This document shows positions 1-13,300 of a stretch of 64,000 nt of DNA, in pieces (within the stretch, counting starts at the first letter, position 1; the number at the start of each line of letters is the position of its first letter). The translations under genes and the position numbers were made by a program. Where the stretch lies: the NCBI GenBank assembly GCA_030765065.1, contig CM060989.1:56310001-56374000 (forward strand), given 5' to 3'. Origin of the DNA: Deroplatys truncata (Eukaryota > Arthropoda > Insecta > Mantodea > Mantidae). The notes beneath the pieces are model-generated. The model was not told where the DNA came from and ran no database searches. It was given only the letters and a program-made list of their open reading frames with translations.

Positions 1-976
1 ATTTTGGGTAGCTGAATTTAAACGTGGCCGTAAGAGCTTGGGAGACAAATGTTCGGGACGTCCAAAAATTGCAACTACCGATGAAAACATCGCCAAAGTT
101 CACCAAATGGTGCTAGATGACTGCCAAATTAAAGTGAGAGAGATAGCAGAGGCCATGAACATGTCAAAAGAATGTGTTTGTCACATATTAAATCAACATT
201 TAGACATGAGAAAGCTGTCTGCGCTTTGGGTGCCACATTTGCTCATGTTTGACTAAAAACGTGTTCGAATGAACATTTCCAAGGCTCTGTTGGCGCAGTT
301 TAAGCGCAATAAATCAGAGTTTTGGCACCAACTAATTACTGTAGATGAAACTTTGATACACCATTATATGCCTGAAACAAAAACACAGTCCAAACAGTGG
401 ACTGCAAAGGGGGAACCGGCTCCAAAAAAAAAAAACTTTTTTCGGCTGGGAAAGTGATGGCAACTGTTTTTTGGGATAGTCATGGAGTTATTTTAATCGA
501 TTATCTTCAAAAAGAAAAAACCATTGCAGCAGCATACTACGCATCATTACTTGACAAGTTGAAGTCAGAACTTTCAGAAAAACTGTCACATTTGCAGAAA
601 AAGAAAATCCTGTTTCACCGAGACAACGCACTGTCTCGCACCTCAGCGGTTGCAATGGCGAAAATCCATGAATTACGGTTTGAACTGCTTGGCCATCCGC
701 CTTACTCCACCAGATCTAGCCCCAAGCGACTTATTTTTGTTCCCTCATCTGAAAATTGCGCTTGGAGGACAGATTTTCATCAAATGAAGAGGCGATCACC
801 TTTGTGAACAATTATTTTGCAGAGAAAAACGCCGAGTACTATTTGGACAGGTTACAGAGATGAGAGCATCGCTGGGAGAAGTGTGTAGAGTTACAAGGAG
901 ATTATGTTGAACAATAAAAAAAATTCTGATAAAATGTCTTATCTCTATTAGGTCGGAAACTTTTCAGACCACCCTC
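1..976 (+). mobile_element. mariner transposon, left end cut by window, broken
   Basis: The translated pieces are a mariner-family transposase in order: FKRGRKSLGDKCSGRPKIAT (HTH region), VREIAEAMNMSKECVCHILN, FWHQLITVDETLIHHY (first catalytic Asp), FWDSHGVILIDYLQK and HRDNALSRTSAVAMAKIHEL (second Asp). Breaks: a TAA at 254-256 replaces a Gln codon, the frame changes at the A-run near 423-434, and the frame is lost again near 700-715, so the third Asp region (SPDLAPSD) is disrupted. The right terminus (ggtcggaaacttttcagacc, about 951-976) looks like the family inverted repeat. A plain dead DNA transposon. Confidence 0.9.
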
Positions 977-1058
977 AAACATAAAATGTGGATTGTGTGT
1001 TCCATGGCAAAGAAATTAATTTCGAGAAATGCTTTTGACTAATAGAAACTTAACAAAA

Positions 1059-1064
1059 TTTATT
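1059..1064 (-). promoter_or_regulatory. Polyadenylation signal AATAAA of the host gene
   Basis: The minus strand reads AATAAA 106 bases after the stop codon, giving a short AT-rich 3' UTR of about 130 bases. The mariner relic begins beyond it. Confidence 0.6.
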
Positions 1065-1169
1065 CCTATATACAGCTTTGTACATGTTTAACATTATCAC
1101 AGTTTAAATAAATAATATATAAGCTTCATAAATACATATTTACAGTATATTACATAATAAACTAAGTGT

Positions 1170-1385
1170 TCAAACAAAATACAAAATTGAGATCACAGAT
1201 AAAATGACTAGCAAAAGATCTTTGGTAAGAGAGATTCCTGAGGCTCTTGTAAACTCGCTAGGCTCAGGCTGCAGGATTCGATCTAGTGCTGCCTTCTGTT
1301 GCATAGAGAGGTATGAAAGCTGTACTTCTGAGATAACTGCTGTGCTGAGCAAAGGCAAAGATTTCAATTGTTCTTCATTCAGTTC
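1170..1385 (-). CDS. Exon 24: C-terminus with hydrophobic GPI-type tail
   Basis: Residues 1317-1387 and the stop TGA at 1172-1170. It reads ELNEEQLKSLPLLSTAVISE, then VQLSYLSMQQKAALDRIL, a spacer with small residues (TRASGIS, 1362-1368) and DLLLVILSVISILYFV at the very end. No cytoplasmic tail follows, so cleavage and GPI attachment are more likely than a transmembrane anchor. The acceptor is atttcag, joined in phase 0 to exon 23. Confidence 0.88.
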   Translation of the reverse strand, partial: ELNEEQLKSLPLLSTAVISEVQLSYLSMQQKAALDRILQPEPSEFTRASGISLTKDLLLVILSVISILYFV

Positions 1386-4300
1386 CTGAAATTCAAAAAC
1401 AGTTTGAGTGGAATGAAAAAATATGCTGTGTTACACAAAGGAATCAGACTGAAAAGTTCAGTACCATAGCCATATTAGTGTTTTCCAAGCCATTTCTCTA
1501 ATCATTGAGTTACATGGACACATTGGTGTGACATTTTCTCCATCTGACTCATTTCTCCCAGTAAACATAAGGCTGTCTCAAATTCATTTTGAGACAACAT
1601 ACCACAGTGTCATGGTTCAAAGTCAGGTTATGGCATCAATTTTTTCAATCTGATTCTACTTTTCCAACTTTAAGTTAAACACAGCTTGTGTGGAAGAACA
1701 ATTATTGACCTAATAGTGGTAAACTAACAAGCCTGGGACTTAAAAGCATTCACAGAGTTTAAAGCTTCTATTGGGGTATGTTATCTCAAATTAAATGAGA
1801 TTACCTTGTGGTTTATCAGGAAAAACACAAGTCAGTTGGGGAATTTAATGTTGCATTGGCATGTTGATGATATGGGGGTTAAGGACACTAAACTGCTAAG
1901 GTCATCAGCGCCCTTATAATGTATAAAATTTAAAATCCAGAAATTTTAATACGGGACACAAACCCGCGTAGTCGAAGCATTAAAATACATATCAAAGTCT
2001 AAAAACAACCACACTAAAAGTTTTGTAAATCAAACAATAAAAGAGTAAACTAAGTGTCAGGATCTGTAGAAGCCAAGGGACCAGAGCGTCATAGGACCCC
2101 AGTGGAGAACAGCCCCTACATTAAAATGGACAATATAAAATCACAAACTAAAAGACGCTCAGCGCATTAAATGCGTCGAATAAAACCACTGTCACGGATA
2201 AAACGTAAAAGACTTTCTACAGTATGCGCATTGTCTGCCAAAACGTTGGCTACACCAACAGGCAGACACACATGAATGCGCAATTGTGCTAAAATCTGAC
2301 ACTCAGTTAAAATGTGACACTGTTAAGGGTGCCGCACACTGAACACAGAGTGGTGCGGGATCACCACTAAGCAAGTGTCTAAGACTAAAAACGCAATGTC
2401 AGATACGAAGTCATGTTAAAATCGCCTCTTCCCGACAAGAAGCACGAGAAGAGGTGGCCCAGACAACCGGGAGAGGTTTAACCTCCCACAGCTTGTTCCC
2501 CCTAAGGGCCGCCCACTCATTGCGCCAATGCGAGAGGATGCGGTGTCTTAAAATAACAATCTGAGGAGGGAACACAGGTAAAACATCTGGGTGATAAAAG
2601 CGCCGATTTGGTAGCGATGTCGGCAGACTCGTTACCTGAGATGCCCACATGACTCTGAATAATCCACATGAAGGAGATGCTGGTGCCAGAAACACCGAGC
2701 ACACTGGCATGTTGCCATGGTAGCTCATTGGTTAGGGAAATGGCACAGTTGCTATGGTTGAAATCCTAGATAAGGCATTGAATTTTTAATCTGTCTTTCC
2801 AGCTTGAGCCTATACACAGTAGGTATGCATGGGAGAATAAACAATTATATTGTGAATGTGTTTCATTATAGCACATATAGCAAGGCTATATTATATGAAA
2901 GCAACTCATATGGAATGTTTATAATATAACAGACAATAAAATTACTGTTTTTGATTGAAAGGAAGCTCTTAACAGTGAAGCTAATGAATAAAGTGGAGAC
3001 GAGGCAATTACAACCCTCATTTTTCACTTAGGTACAACTTACAGAATACACTACAAAAACTTATAAAGCATTTTCAGCATGGCTTTAGAAAAAGTTTTCA
3101 ACAATAACTGCAATCTGTAAATTTTTAGATGAAGCAACAGAAAAAAGAAAATAATGAAAAAGTTAGCACACTTCTTAGATCTTTCCAAAGTCAACACAAT
3201 CTTTCCACATTTGTACTTGGAAACCATACTGGCCTCAAGCAGCAGCTTGAAAAAGTCAGGATATTCCTGCATCAGCCCCTTCAATAATTCAGGTTCCATA
3301 TCCTGCTTCACATCAACTATCTTTGCTAATGCTGCAATGCTAGGTATCCTTTCAGAAATGCATCTTTAGGGAGGTACTTCATAAATGGAATCTGACTGTG
3401 ATACGAGCTCATTGCATACTGGTGCTCTCGAGTTTTTGGCATCTTCCCTCTGCTTGGTTTCTTCAGCTTATGCAAGGATGCAGTCTCTCCACACACTTTT
3501 TTTATTGAGCTGCAGTCACTCTTGGCATAAGTTTGTTTGCTGTAGGATTTTACATCTCTCCAAAAATTGAATAATCTCAGAAATAGTGCAGTAATGCTCT
3601 TTCACAAAAGCAGGCCTCAAAACAATTGCAGTTTGTCATCATTTGAAAGCTCTTTAAAGTAGCTGACTGCTTGATAAGACAGTCAGTTGCTTGAAGTACT
3701 TGAGATCATTGAAGTATTTCTTAACATATAAAACGGATTTTATCCATGAACACCAAGTTGCTACAGAAATCTGAAACATCTTTGCTTCTTTAGCATCAGC
3801 ATGTGTGTTTCAAAAAGGTTATACTGGTGCTTCCTCTTCCTAGCTTCTTGAAGGCTGCCTTAACCACAGAATACACAAACATAAAACTGGGCATCTGCAG
3901 CATTTTGCTATATTTCATGTTTTAAAGTAGGTTTTTTAAAATAAAAACATTTTGCAATATTTCATGGCTTCAATTTAAAAAAAAATAATGGAGTTTCTCC
4001 TACAAATGCAACTTTGGCAACATTAAATGTCATTTGAAAATTTCAGGTTATCGTTAATACAAAAAATCTGTGCCTCTATTCATAATTTCTGAAGCTCTCC
4101 TAAAAATTTCAAACTAATAAGACAGAATGTCAGGAAGACTTTCGGAGGAATTCAAAATGAGAAGTGGAGTTAAACAGGGGGATTGTTTGAGCCCTCTGTT
4201 TAATATCTTTATGAATCAAATAATTAGACATTGTAAGAGAAGAACAAACAAAAAGAGTAGGTTACTGGAAAATGAGACCGGTACATGTGCAAGCTCATTT

Positions 4301-7300
4301 ATGCGGATGGCGGAAAACCAAGAGAACCTGCAACAATCAATAACAGAATGGGCTAGTACATTGGAAGAGAAAGGCATGAATCTAAATGCAAAAAAGAGTA
4401 AAGTAATGATAATTGGTAAAGAGGAAACAGACAAATGCTAATTTTCTGGAAAGGTGAAAAATTAGAAAACGTAACATGCATTGAATATTTAGGGGTGATT
4501 CTAACTAAAAATTGAAGAATAGATCAAGAAATAAACAATAGAATCAGGAAGGAAATAAATATATATTACCAAATTAATAACACTATAATTGGTAAAAGAA
4601 AGTCAAACCACTAAAATGAGAATATATAAGGTGATATACCAGTCAGTTCTATTATATGAGTGAAAGCTTGACAGATTGGATAGAATGCAAGTAGATTAAC
4701 AGCAACACAGATGAATACCTAAGGAGAGTAGTCGGATATACAAAGAGGGATCAAATAAGAGAAAAGCTAAAACAGGAATGTATACTGAAGACAATGGAAA
4801 GAAACCAACTAAGATGGCTGGGACACTTAGTAAGGATGTATGAAGAAAGATTACCTAAAAGAATATTTGAAGCAAGAGCGGAGGGGAAGAGAAGAATGGG
4901 AAGACCTAGGATGGAATGAAGACAACATATGGAAAGAGTGGCAGTCAGACATGGGACGACATTGAGATGAATATACTAGGATCAAATACAGAAAGTGGCT
5001 GAAGGAACTGGACGTTTAACGGCAGCAGGGAAAGTGAAAGAAGAAGTCAAACTGTGGTCCATGGAGCATTTTGAATAGTGAAAAATACTTATAAAAATAG
5101 AAAAAGAGGAAAATGGAGTTTAAAGTTAAATGCAATGCTTTACCTAAATGGTACAGGACCAACTAAATAGCCATTTGTGGCTTTAAAACTTTTGATATTA
5201 AAAGACCATCCTTTGTTCCAAGGTACTGTTTTGCAGTGAATGTTAGGGAATACCTTGATGAACAGTTCAGGCAAGGGACTGGTTGTGGTGGTCCTGTTCC
5301 ACACACTGTTCTTCTGGGTTCACGTGAAGAGCCTAGTTCATGAGACTGTCTAATATGGAGCTGATTGATAGGATTGTAGCAACTACCGACGATGTGCACG
5401 AATCGTCTGGAATGCTAGTGCATGTGCAACAGTCAGTCCATGAGAGGTGATGCTGAGGAGTTTGTCTTGAGATAGTGGTCAACATTTTGAACAATTACTT
5501 TAAACAGTGAAATGGTGTAATTTGGTTGTTTCATGTCATTTTTGTAATGATTGGTTATCTATACCTAAAAATAAATAATTATATTGTCAGGAGGTGATTA
5601 ACTGGTTACAAACTATAATGTAAACATGCCCTACCACAGTTGAAGGTTGGCTTTGTTTGGAAACAGTATTCAGAGTAAACAGATACAAAAATGGTTGAGT
5701 TATTACAAAATAAAAACAATGAAATTATTCGGTGATGAGCCACCATGGACCATGGGTTCCTTATATCAAAACACTCCAAAAACAACTTAGAAGTTTGCCG
5801 GTAGAGTTCAGATTTACACTGTCTATTGAAGCTTACCAATGAAGTTTGAGGTAATAGAGGCTAGAATATTTGCGACAATTTATGGATAAAAGTTCAGCAG
5901 AATATGTTCTAAAGTTTCTTAAACTTGGCACAGCAAACACATGGAAAGTTAAGTTAAACTTTTATGGTTTTAAACAAAAATATTCAACTAACCTTAAATA
6001 TTGTTGGAGGAATACACTTCACAGCAGAAGGGCTTAGCCCCACGAAAGCATTACTGTTAAGCTGTCTCCATTGCTCGCCTTTGAGTCCTGCAATATAAAG
6101 TATAATATTAAGTACCTGCAATAGATATATTGAAATGACCACTCTACTGCAATAAAGTTTATTTTATATACTGAAAGCTGGATATCCAGCTTGATTAGCA
6201 CCTGCTACTATTGTTCCTAATGTCACCATATCATCAGCAGTCCAGGTCTCTGGAGAACCAAATGCAAAATCCTTGGTTGCCAGATGAGTCAACTTCTTGA
6301 GACAGAATGTAGGGCAGTCTTGTATTTTCCCAAGAACAGGAGATGCATTGAAGAATACTGAATGTTCAAACAGCAACCTATGTTCTGATGTAGCAAGGAT
6401 TTCACACAGAATTCGACCAAGAGCAATGGCAGTCTCTGTTGTGATGGTTGCCAAGGATGGATTGCTTTTGGTGAATTTATTACTGATGGCTTCAAGCTGT
6501 AAATGAACATTTGTGTTAACACAGATTGCACTGGAAATGAACACGCACTCATATTTACATAGAACAAAATTATGTGGCTAGAAAGGATATATAGCATAGT
6601 GGTGGAAGCAAGGGTGTTGTACACAGCAGAGATATGGGGGCTGGAAAAAGGATGGGAAAATGTAAATGTTATACAGAAGTTTTACAAAATAAGCCTGGAA
6701 TTACCAAGTAGTTCACCAAATGGAATAGCACAAGCAGAAATAGGGAGGGAGGGAGCTAAAGGCAAAATGGTAGAAAGGGCAATCAAATACTGGTTCAGAA
6801 TAAAGCTACTAGAGGAAAACGAGATACTAAAGCAATGCTTGGTCGTACAGGAGAAAATGGGGAAAAAAGAAACTTGGATGCACAAGATACAGACAACATT
6901 AGAAGAAATAGGAATAGGGGAAACATGGATAGAAAGAAACAGAAGTAAGGTTTTCTGGAAAGAAATTAGAGCAAGAGTGGAGAATATTGAAAAGCAAGAA
7001 ATTACAAGTAGTTTCAAGGAAAAAAGGTCATTAATAGATTATAAATATTTTAAAATGGAATGGGAAAAAGAAAGATACATCAAAGCATGCCACTAAGAGG
7101 CCAGAATGGGGTATGCATAGGCGAGAACAAGTGTAATGAATTTAAGTGGTCTAGCAGGGAGAAGCGGGGGAGGGGGGGAAATACACGAATGCGAGGACAC
7201 GGATAAAGTAAGAATTTAATACTATAGAAATGGAAAAAATTTTACCAATAGAGCTAAAAGTTAGGAAGATTTTTAATAAAAGATCAAATGAATATATGGA

Positions 7301-10300
7301 TAAAGCAGGAAAATATTTATGAAAAATTAGGCTAAAGTGGTTAAAGAGATGTGAAGCAAATGGGAGAAAATGCAGAAAAAGGGTATCAAGGCAATAAGTC
7401 TGCTGAAGAGTGAAGTTTGGCAATGTGGTTGCACTGTATTGGTTCTTGCAAAACTTTACGAGGTTTACACTGCACTATAGACTATTTTATAAACTGTAGT
7501 AGCTCACTATTCTTTTTTATGCCTGTGATTCATTGAAAAGCAACTTGATATTTTGCATGTAGTGGTTAAAATCTCTCAAGTTGTTTTGCCAAGTCTGACA
7601 AATTCTGCATGCCAGTTTCATAACTTTTACAGTTTAATTTTAAAGCTTTGCAATGAACACCAACTTCCTCTGCATCTATACATGTATGCTGTGCTGAACA
7701 ATTTAAAAGCTGAAACAAGGAAGTTGACAAAGATACCCTTATTAACTCTTAGCAAGACAATGCAACAACAAATGTGACCCTATAGCATCAGATAGTTTAT
7801 ACTAACTTTATATTGTGGTATAATAATTTTGTCATTACCAAATGCACTGTTGTGCTGTATTGTTGCTACCAGACGTAGCATTATGGAGTCTCCTTAATTA
7901 TATTTCGGCTTAACGGTCCCTCCTTTTGGTGCGGATCACACCAAAGGGAGAGATCTGTTTGAAAGTGTCTGGTATGACGTCAACCCTGTCTGGCTTTGGC
8001 TAGACACAGTTGGTGGGGGTGAAAAGATAGATCACTAGAGTGGAAGTGGTTGTTGGAGCCAGGCATGTGTGTGGCCGGTCTACAGTTGCGCCCCCATGCA
8101 AGTTTTGGTTTGACCTAAATTAATCATTTTCTGGTAACCTTTTGGGCCTTCATCCCAACATGCAACAATATGCACACTGTACATCCTTGGACAAAAAAAA
8201 GTCATGTCTTGAATACCAAATTTTTTTCTAAGCCCTACACAGCACAGCACGTCATTTACACCACACAGAACAGTTGTGTAGCTGCTGCAGGAAGTAGTTG
8301 TATGACATTATTAAACATGCTACCTTCCATGTGTCTTCTTTGTAGTGTTGTGACAAAGCATAGGATACTTGTGGTTAAGACTGCGGGTTCGCTTCTTGCA
8401 CGTAGCAAATGCTGGTTTTTCCTTCTGTTATATAATGTTTAATCAGCACATAATGACTACTAATTTTCAATATACTCCATTTCATACTTAGAATTTGATT
8501 AAGTTCGTAATAGAATAGTTATTACAAGGCAAAATACATGGCTTTACAGTTTCATCATGGCCGCATATCTGTATGTTGTTGGATATCAAAGGACAGTCTA
8601 GGTGTGCTGTGGCAGCTTGATACAGTGAATAATGTGCAATACATTGTAATGCTTGAAAATCTAGGAATGGTTATTCAAAAAGGAACAGATTTTAAATATT
8701 CATTTTTAATGGACAAGATAGCAACACACATGACATTGAATAGAGGCAAGTTCAAGGATTTAAGCCCCCACCTATTAGTTCCATTCAGTGCCTACAGCAG
8801 TGCTGGGTTTGTTTACGAGAAAATGGCAATGCCGGAGGAAAAGTTGTTTTGTGTGTGCAGTATGCAACGTGCATTTTGTTGCAAGTTCAACAAAGAGCCA
8901 CCTTGTCATACAAAATTTACAATTGATACAATAAATTCGTAGAAGATGGTTGCATATACAAATGGAAAAGCACTGGTCGTCCTCATAACAAATGGTGCTC
9001 ATTTTGAGCACGCAAAATAAAATGTTGAACTTTCCTCTATTCAGTGATGTAATTCATTAGAAATAAATATTTAAAACCTGTTCCTTCTTTTTGAATAACC
9101 ATGCATTTTGATTCACTCTGTGAGGATAAGATATCCTGATGGAATTCTTGAGTTCGTACAGGATTCTGGGCACAAATTCAAGAAGCCTGGGGTGTTGTAA
9201 CTTCTTATCCTCATTACCATAGGAATTTAATTTCATCTAGTTATTTAATTTCATCAATTTGGCAAAGTAAAAACCCATGCAGCAGTGGTTGGCAGCCAGC
9301 GTTGCATGGTTCATTGCTGGTGCTGACTGGCCTAGTAGAAGTCCAGACCTCAATCCTTTGGTATAGAACTTTGGCAGTACTGTGCATTATGGAATATTCC
9401 ACTAATAGTGGTAATAGAACATATTTAGTCCTGTTGAGGCGATTTAAGCTCCTTTAAAATACATTACAATGCTGCTTTTAATAAGGGAGATTTCAATAAG
9501 AAGTGAGCAGTATCTCTACTTATACCCCCGCCGCTGTAACATTGCACTTGACAGCTAGCATTTAAGTTGGTACACTCGCAAAAAAACAGATTTAAAGCTT
9601 TAACTGTTTGACTTCCTAAGCCAATCACAAGGCAGCACTCTAGATGGTCAATGAAAAGCGGAAGCGGAACAGGAGCTGGAAGCAGCTCTGTTGCCAAATG
9701 TAGCTATTCCCAACCACGTGCTTCAGTTTGTGAATCTCTAGCATGAGCGTTGAGTTGTTCTTTGCAAGCTACACATTGTTCATTGTTATTCGTATTTGTG
9801 GTTATTGTTTTATAGTTTTGTTATTGTTTGTTTATATATATTTAAGTAATATTTATTTTTACAAGATTTAAGTGCGACAATGTCTGAAAAATGACATCGA
9901 TCACCGAGTGATGATTCACGAAGTGAAAATCCTTTGCGCCGAAGTGTGCCACTTAATAGTCAGGCATTGGAACTATTAAGGATGACCTGAGAATTCTTTG
10001 AACAGGAAAAGGAGTACGTGAAGCTTCATGGCCATCCCTCTATTCCTGCTGATAAAGCCGTACACTGTCACTTCAACCCTATCGAATTAGTGTGGTGCAA
10101 CATTAAGGCTTATATGAGGGAAAACAATAAGTCCATTTACCATTACCGAGATGGAAAGGCTTTTATGGGAAGGTGTGGCGATGGTGGACGCGGCTTTGTG
10201 GAAGAAGAAAGTAGATAATGTGAATAAGCTAATACGAAAAACACAAGAAATAGACTGAATTATTAGTGAATGTGAACCATTAATGATATGCCTTGGTGAA

Positions 10301-13300
10301 GATGACTGGGATTTCGATGGAGTTTAGCCATTGCAGTTTTAAATCGGTGAATGAAAATAACTTCGTTATCGCAAGTTTATAATTTGTTTTATTTCTCCTC
10401 ATTGTAGCACGCAAGTTTGCATTGTTCTGTTTCTATATTATCAAAAGGGCGTAATTGATTCTACATATGCTGCAATGTTTGTGCAGAGTTATTTTCAATT
10501 AATGATAGTAATACAAAATAGTTATTATTTGACATTCGCTACTTATGTACACTTTTTGTATGTGGCTTAGACACGATAAAAATAACTATCAGCTGTTGTT
10601 TACTAGCCACTCTGGCAATGTCGCAACCACAATATAGCCAACTTTATGCGAAGTCACACAAACTGTCAAGTGCAAAGATTCGGCGGCAGGGGTATATTAT
10701 CTGATCATGATCATTATCCTGCAAAAGGTAGTTATAGATTTCAGTGACCTATTACTTTAAGAAGAAAGTGTACTTACAAGATAGGAATCCTTTACATGCT
10801 GGCCTAGAATAGCCAGGTTATCCAAACCATGCACTGTGTTCAGATTCAAGTTTAGATTCCAAATCACCTCTTCATCTATGGCTTGTATCAGCTTCCCTGT
10901 TAATGACAGCTCTTCAATAAATTTCTCCTACAAACAAAAAATTAACTTTCTTAATGAACCATAAAGTTTTATTTATGAAGAGATGCTAGCCAAGTCCTGT
11001 TAATTCATTCTATTTAAAAACATTGCACAATGGTCATTAGATAAGTATTGAGAAAAGAATAATGAATACTTTTAGAAACATTGTTTATCCCAGGTTCTCA
11101 AAGTATTCCCCTGGCACTGTACACAGCATTCCATCCTCTAAATCACTTCTAGAAGCTTAAATGCCACCCAGTTTCTGCACAAACTTATGTTTTGCTGAAG
11201 TTTAAATTCCTGATAAAATTTCAATTATCTTGAAGATATCTTTGAAGACGAGAGGCTTTTATTACGAATGGGAGAGAAAAAAATTACCATGACAGTACTG
11301 GTAGGGACACACCCATCACTTTTGATAAATATGTGTCTTGTGACAATGGGCGTAACAAATATGGGCATCCAAGATGGATAAAATTTGCAAAAATTAAATG
11401 AGGCAGAATGATGGAGGATGAAGAAATGGTAATAAACATCTGATTCACTCCTAAGTTTCCAAGTAGTAACACTTTATTGTCCTTAATGTCTGTGTTAATA
11501 TGAAAAGATTAACTTGTTTTATTGCAATAATTTACTAAATAATTTCAATATGTTCATGTGATTTAAGACCAACTCTCGCTTAAGGGACAAGAAAAAGGCC
11601 TCCAACAATGAAGGGGGATTTATTTTATATCATTAAGTTTATCCAAAAATTCCTACCTAGAAGATAACCATTGCTGAAGAGTTGCACACAACACAGATTG
11701 TGATGCAGCTATGGCTCGAACTATTGGATGGTGCCGACAGCTGACTATGAAGAGAGATGGCAAGATAAGGGGTAGCACTCTCATCCAGTATAAACACAGA
11801 AGTGGTATCGAGAGATAACCAGAACTTCTGGAAGTTTCCCCTCTCCCCACCTCCCGAACATTCTAGAACTTTATGGAAAATTCCAGCAGCTATGTAAGCA
11901 AGTGCACTTATAAGTTCAATCAGTTAGTGTGTTTTTGGTGCAACAAAGTGCTGGCTATTCTTCGTACTCTGAGTGAGGTTACGACCATAGTTGTGACATG
12001 CAGCGAGTATTGCTACTGAGAGAGATTAAAGCCCCTTGTACACGCTCAAACTTTTTTTTCAATTCAAGAGTTTACAAGAAAAATTGTGAATTTTTTTCAA
12101 TATGCAACAAGATTGGAAAAGACTTGGTAAGACCTGGCAAGACTTGACAATGTCAAAAATGTGTATTTACAAGTTGTCTCTTCGCCAAACTGAAACCCTT
12201 CATAACACATTGATAATTTATCATGCGCAAAGCAATTTAGTATTTACGTCACAGTATAACAATTCGTAATTAAATATTAAATATTACATAGCACTTTCAC
12301 GTATTATATCCAATGAAATCACATTAAGAGTGTGAAATACAATGGAAATAACACCAACCGACAGGTTAACCATACTATATAACACTACATTAATGTATAC
12401 TTAGTTCGGAAAACTGCCTGTCAATTATTTTTCATAATCGCCTTCATCTGCTCCATCTTTTGATAATCCACGGAGCTCTCGATGTACAGACATGGCCACC
12501 TTACGTATAACCTAATCAGTTTGGATAAGACATACCTTCGCTGGGTAGCCATTTTTGTTTACTTTTTGCTTTCAGCCATGTTGCAAATTTCATGACGCAC
12601 TGAATACTCGCATTTCATTGGCCAAAGCCATCAAATCATTGTGAAATCTTTGACCGTTTAGAGCATATCCTTATTTGCTTTCAAGACTTTTCAAACACTT
12701 TGAAAGTATTGGAAGCAATTTGACAAAAAAAGTTGTGAATTGTAACAACTCTTGAAAAGGTTTGTAAAGTATTGAATTAGACAAAAATTTGATTGTGTAC
12801 AAGCGGCTTTAGAGGTGTCTTGTGTTCAACTCCCCAGTGAGTGAACCATCCAAAGAGGAGACTGCATCATGTACATTTCATTATGCTGCTATGTTGTGAA
12901 GAAAGTGAAGAGACAGCAAAAACTGAACAAAGTCACAATATAACCAACTAATTTCTTACAGCTATGGGAGAAGGTGTCTTAACATACCTTATTCATCAGG
13001 CTCCATATTACTTTCTGAACTCTGACATCAAGTTCTAACAACCCAAAGGTGTCAATGCATTTATCAAGCTCTTTTGGATCCATTCCCCTAATGTCATTCT
13101 CATCCAAACCAAACGCTGCTGATAAACCTGCTGCTCTTATAGCATCACAGGAAATCTGAAAATCAAAACATTATTAAGTTGAATGAAAGGTTATTAATTC
13201 AGCATTGCTCCATTAATCTTACAAATCAAGAAGCCATTGCCATTGGATCATAAAGACTTACCTTAGGCCATGGACCTGGAATATAACCATGTTCCGTGGT

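Noticed and set aside
3051-3311. Minus-strand open frame between exons 23 and 24 as an additional host exon
   Set aside because: Exons 23 and 24 join directly in phase 0 with continuous family-type sequence; this frame has no proper acceptor and its neighbouring frames show a decayed, unrelated protein.
5163-5399. 78-codon minus-strand open frame
   Set aside because: It is the complement of a plus-strand transposase C-terminal relic.
7151-7423. Minus-strand hydrophobic open frame
   Set aside because: Antisense shadow of A-rich LINE 3' sequence on the plus strand.
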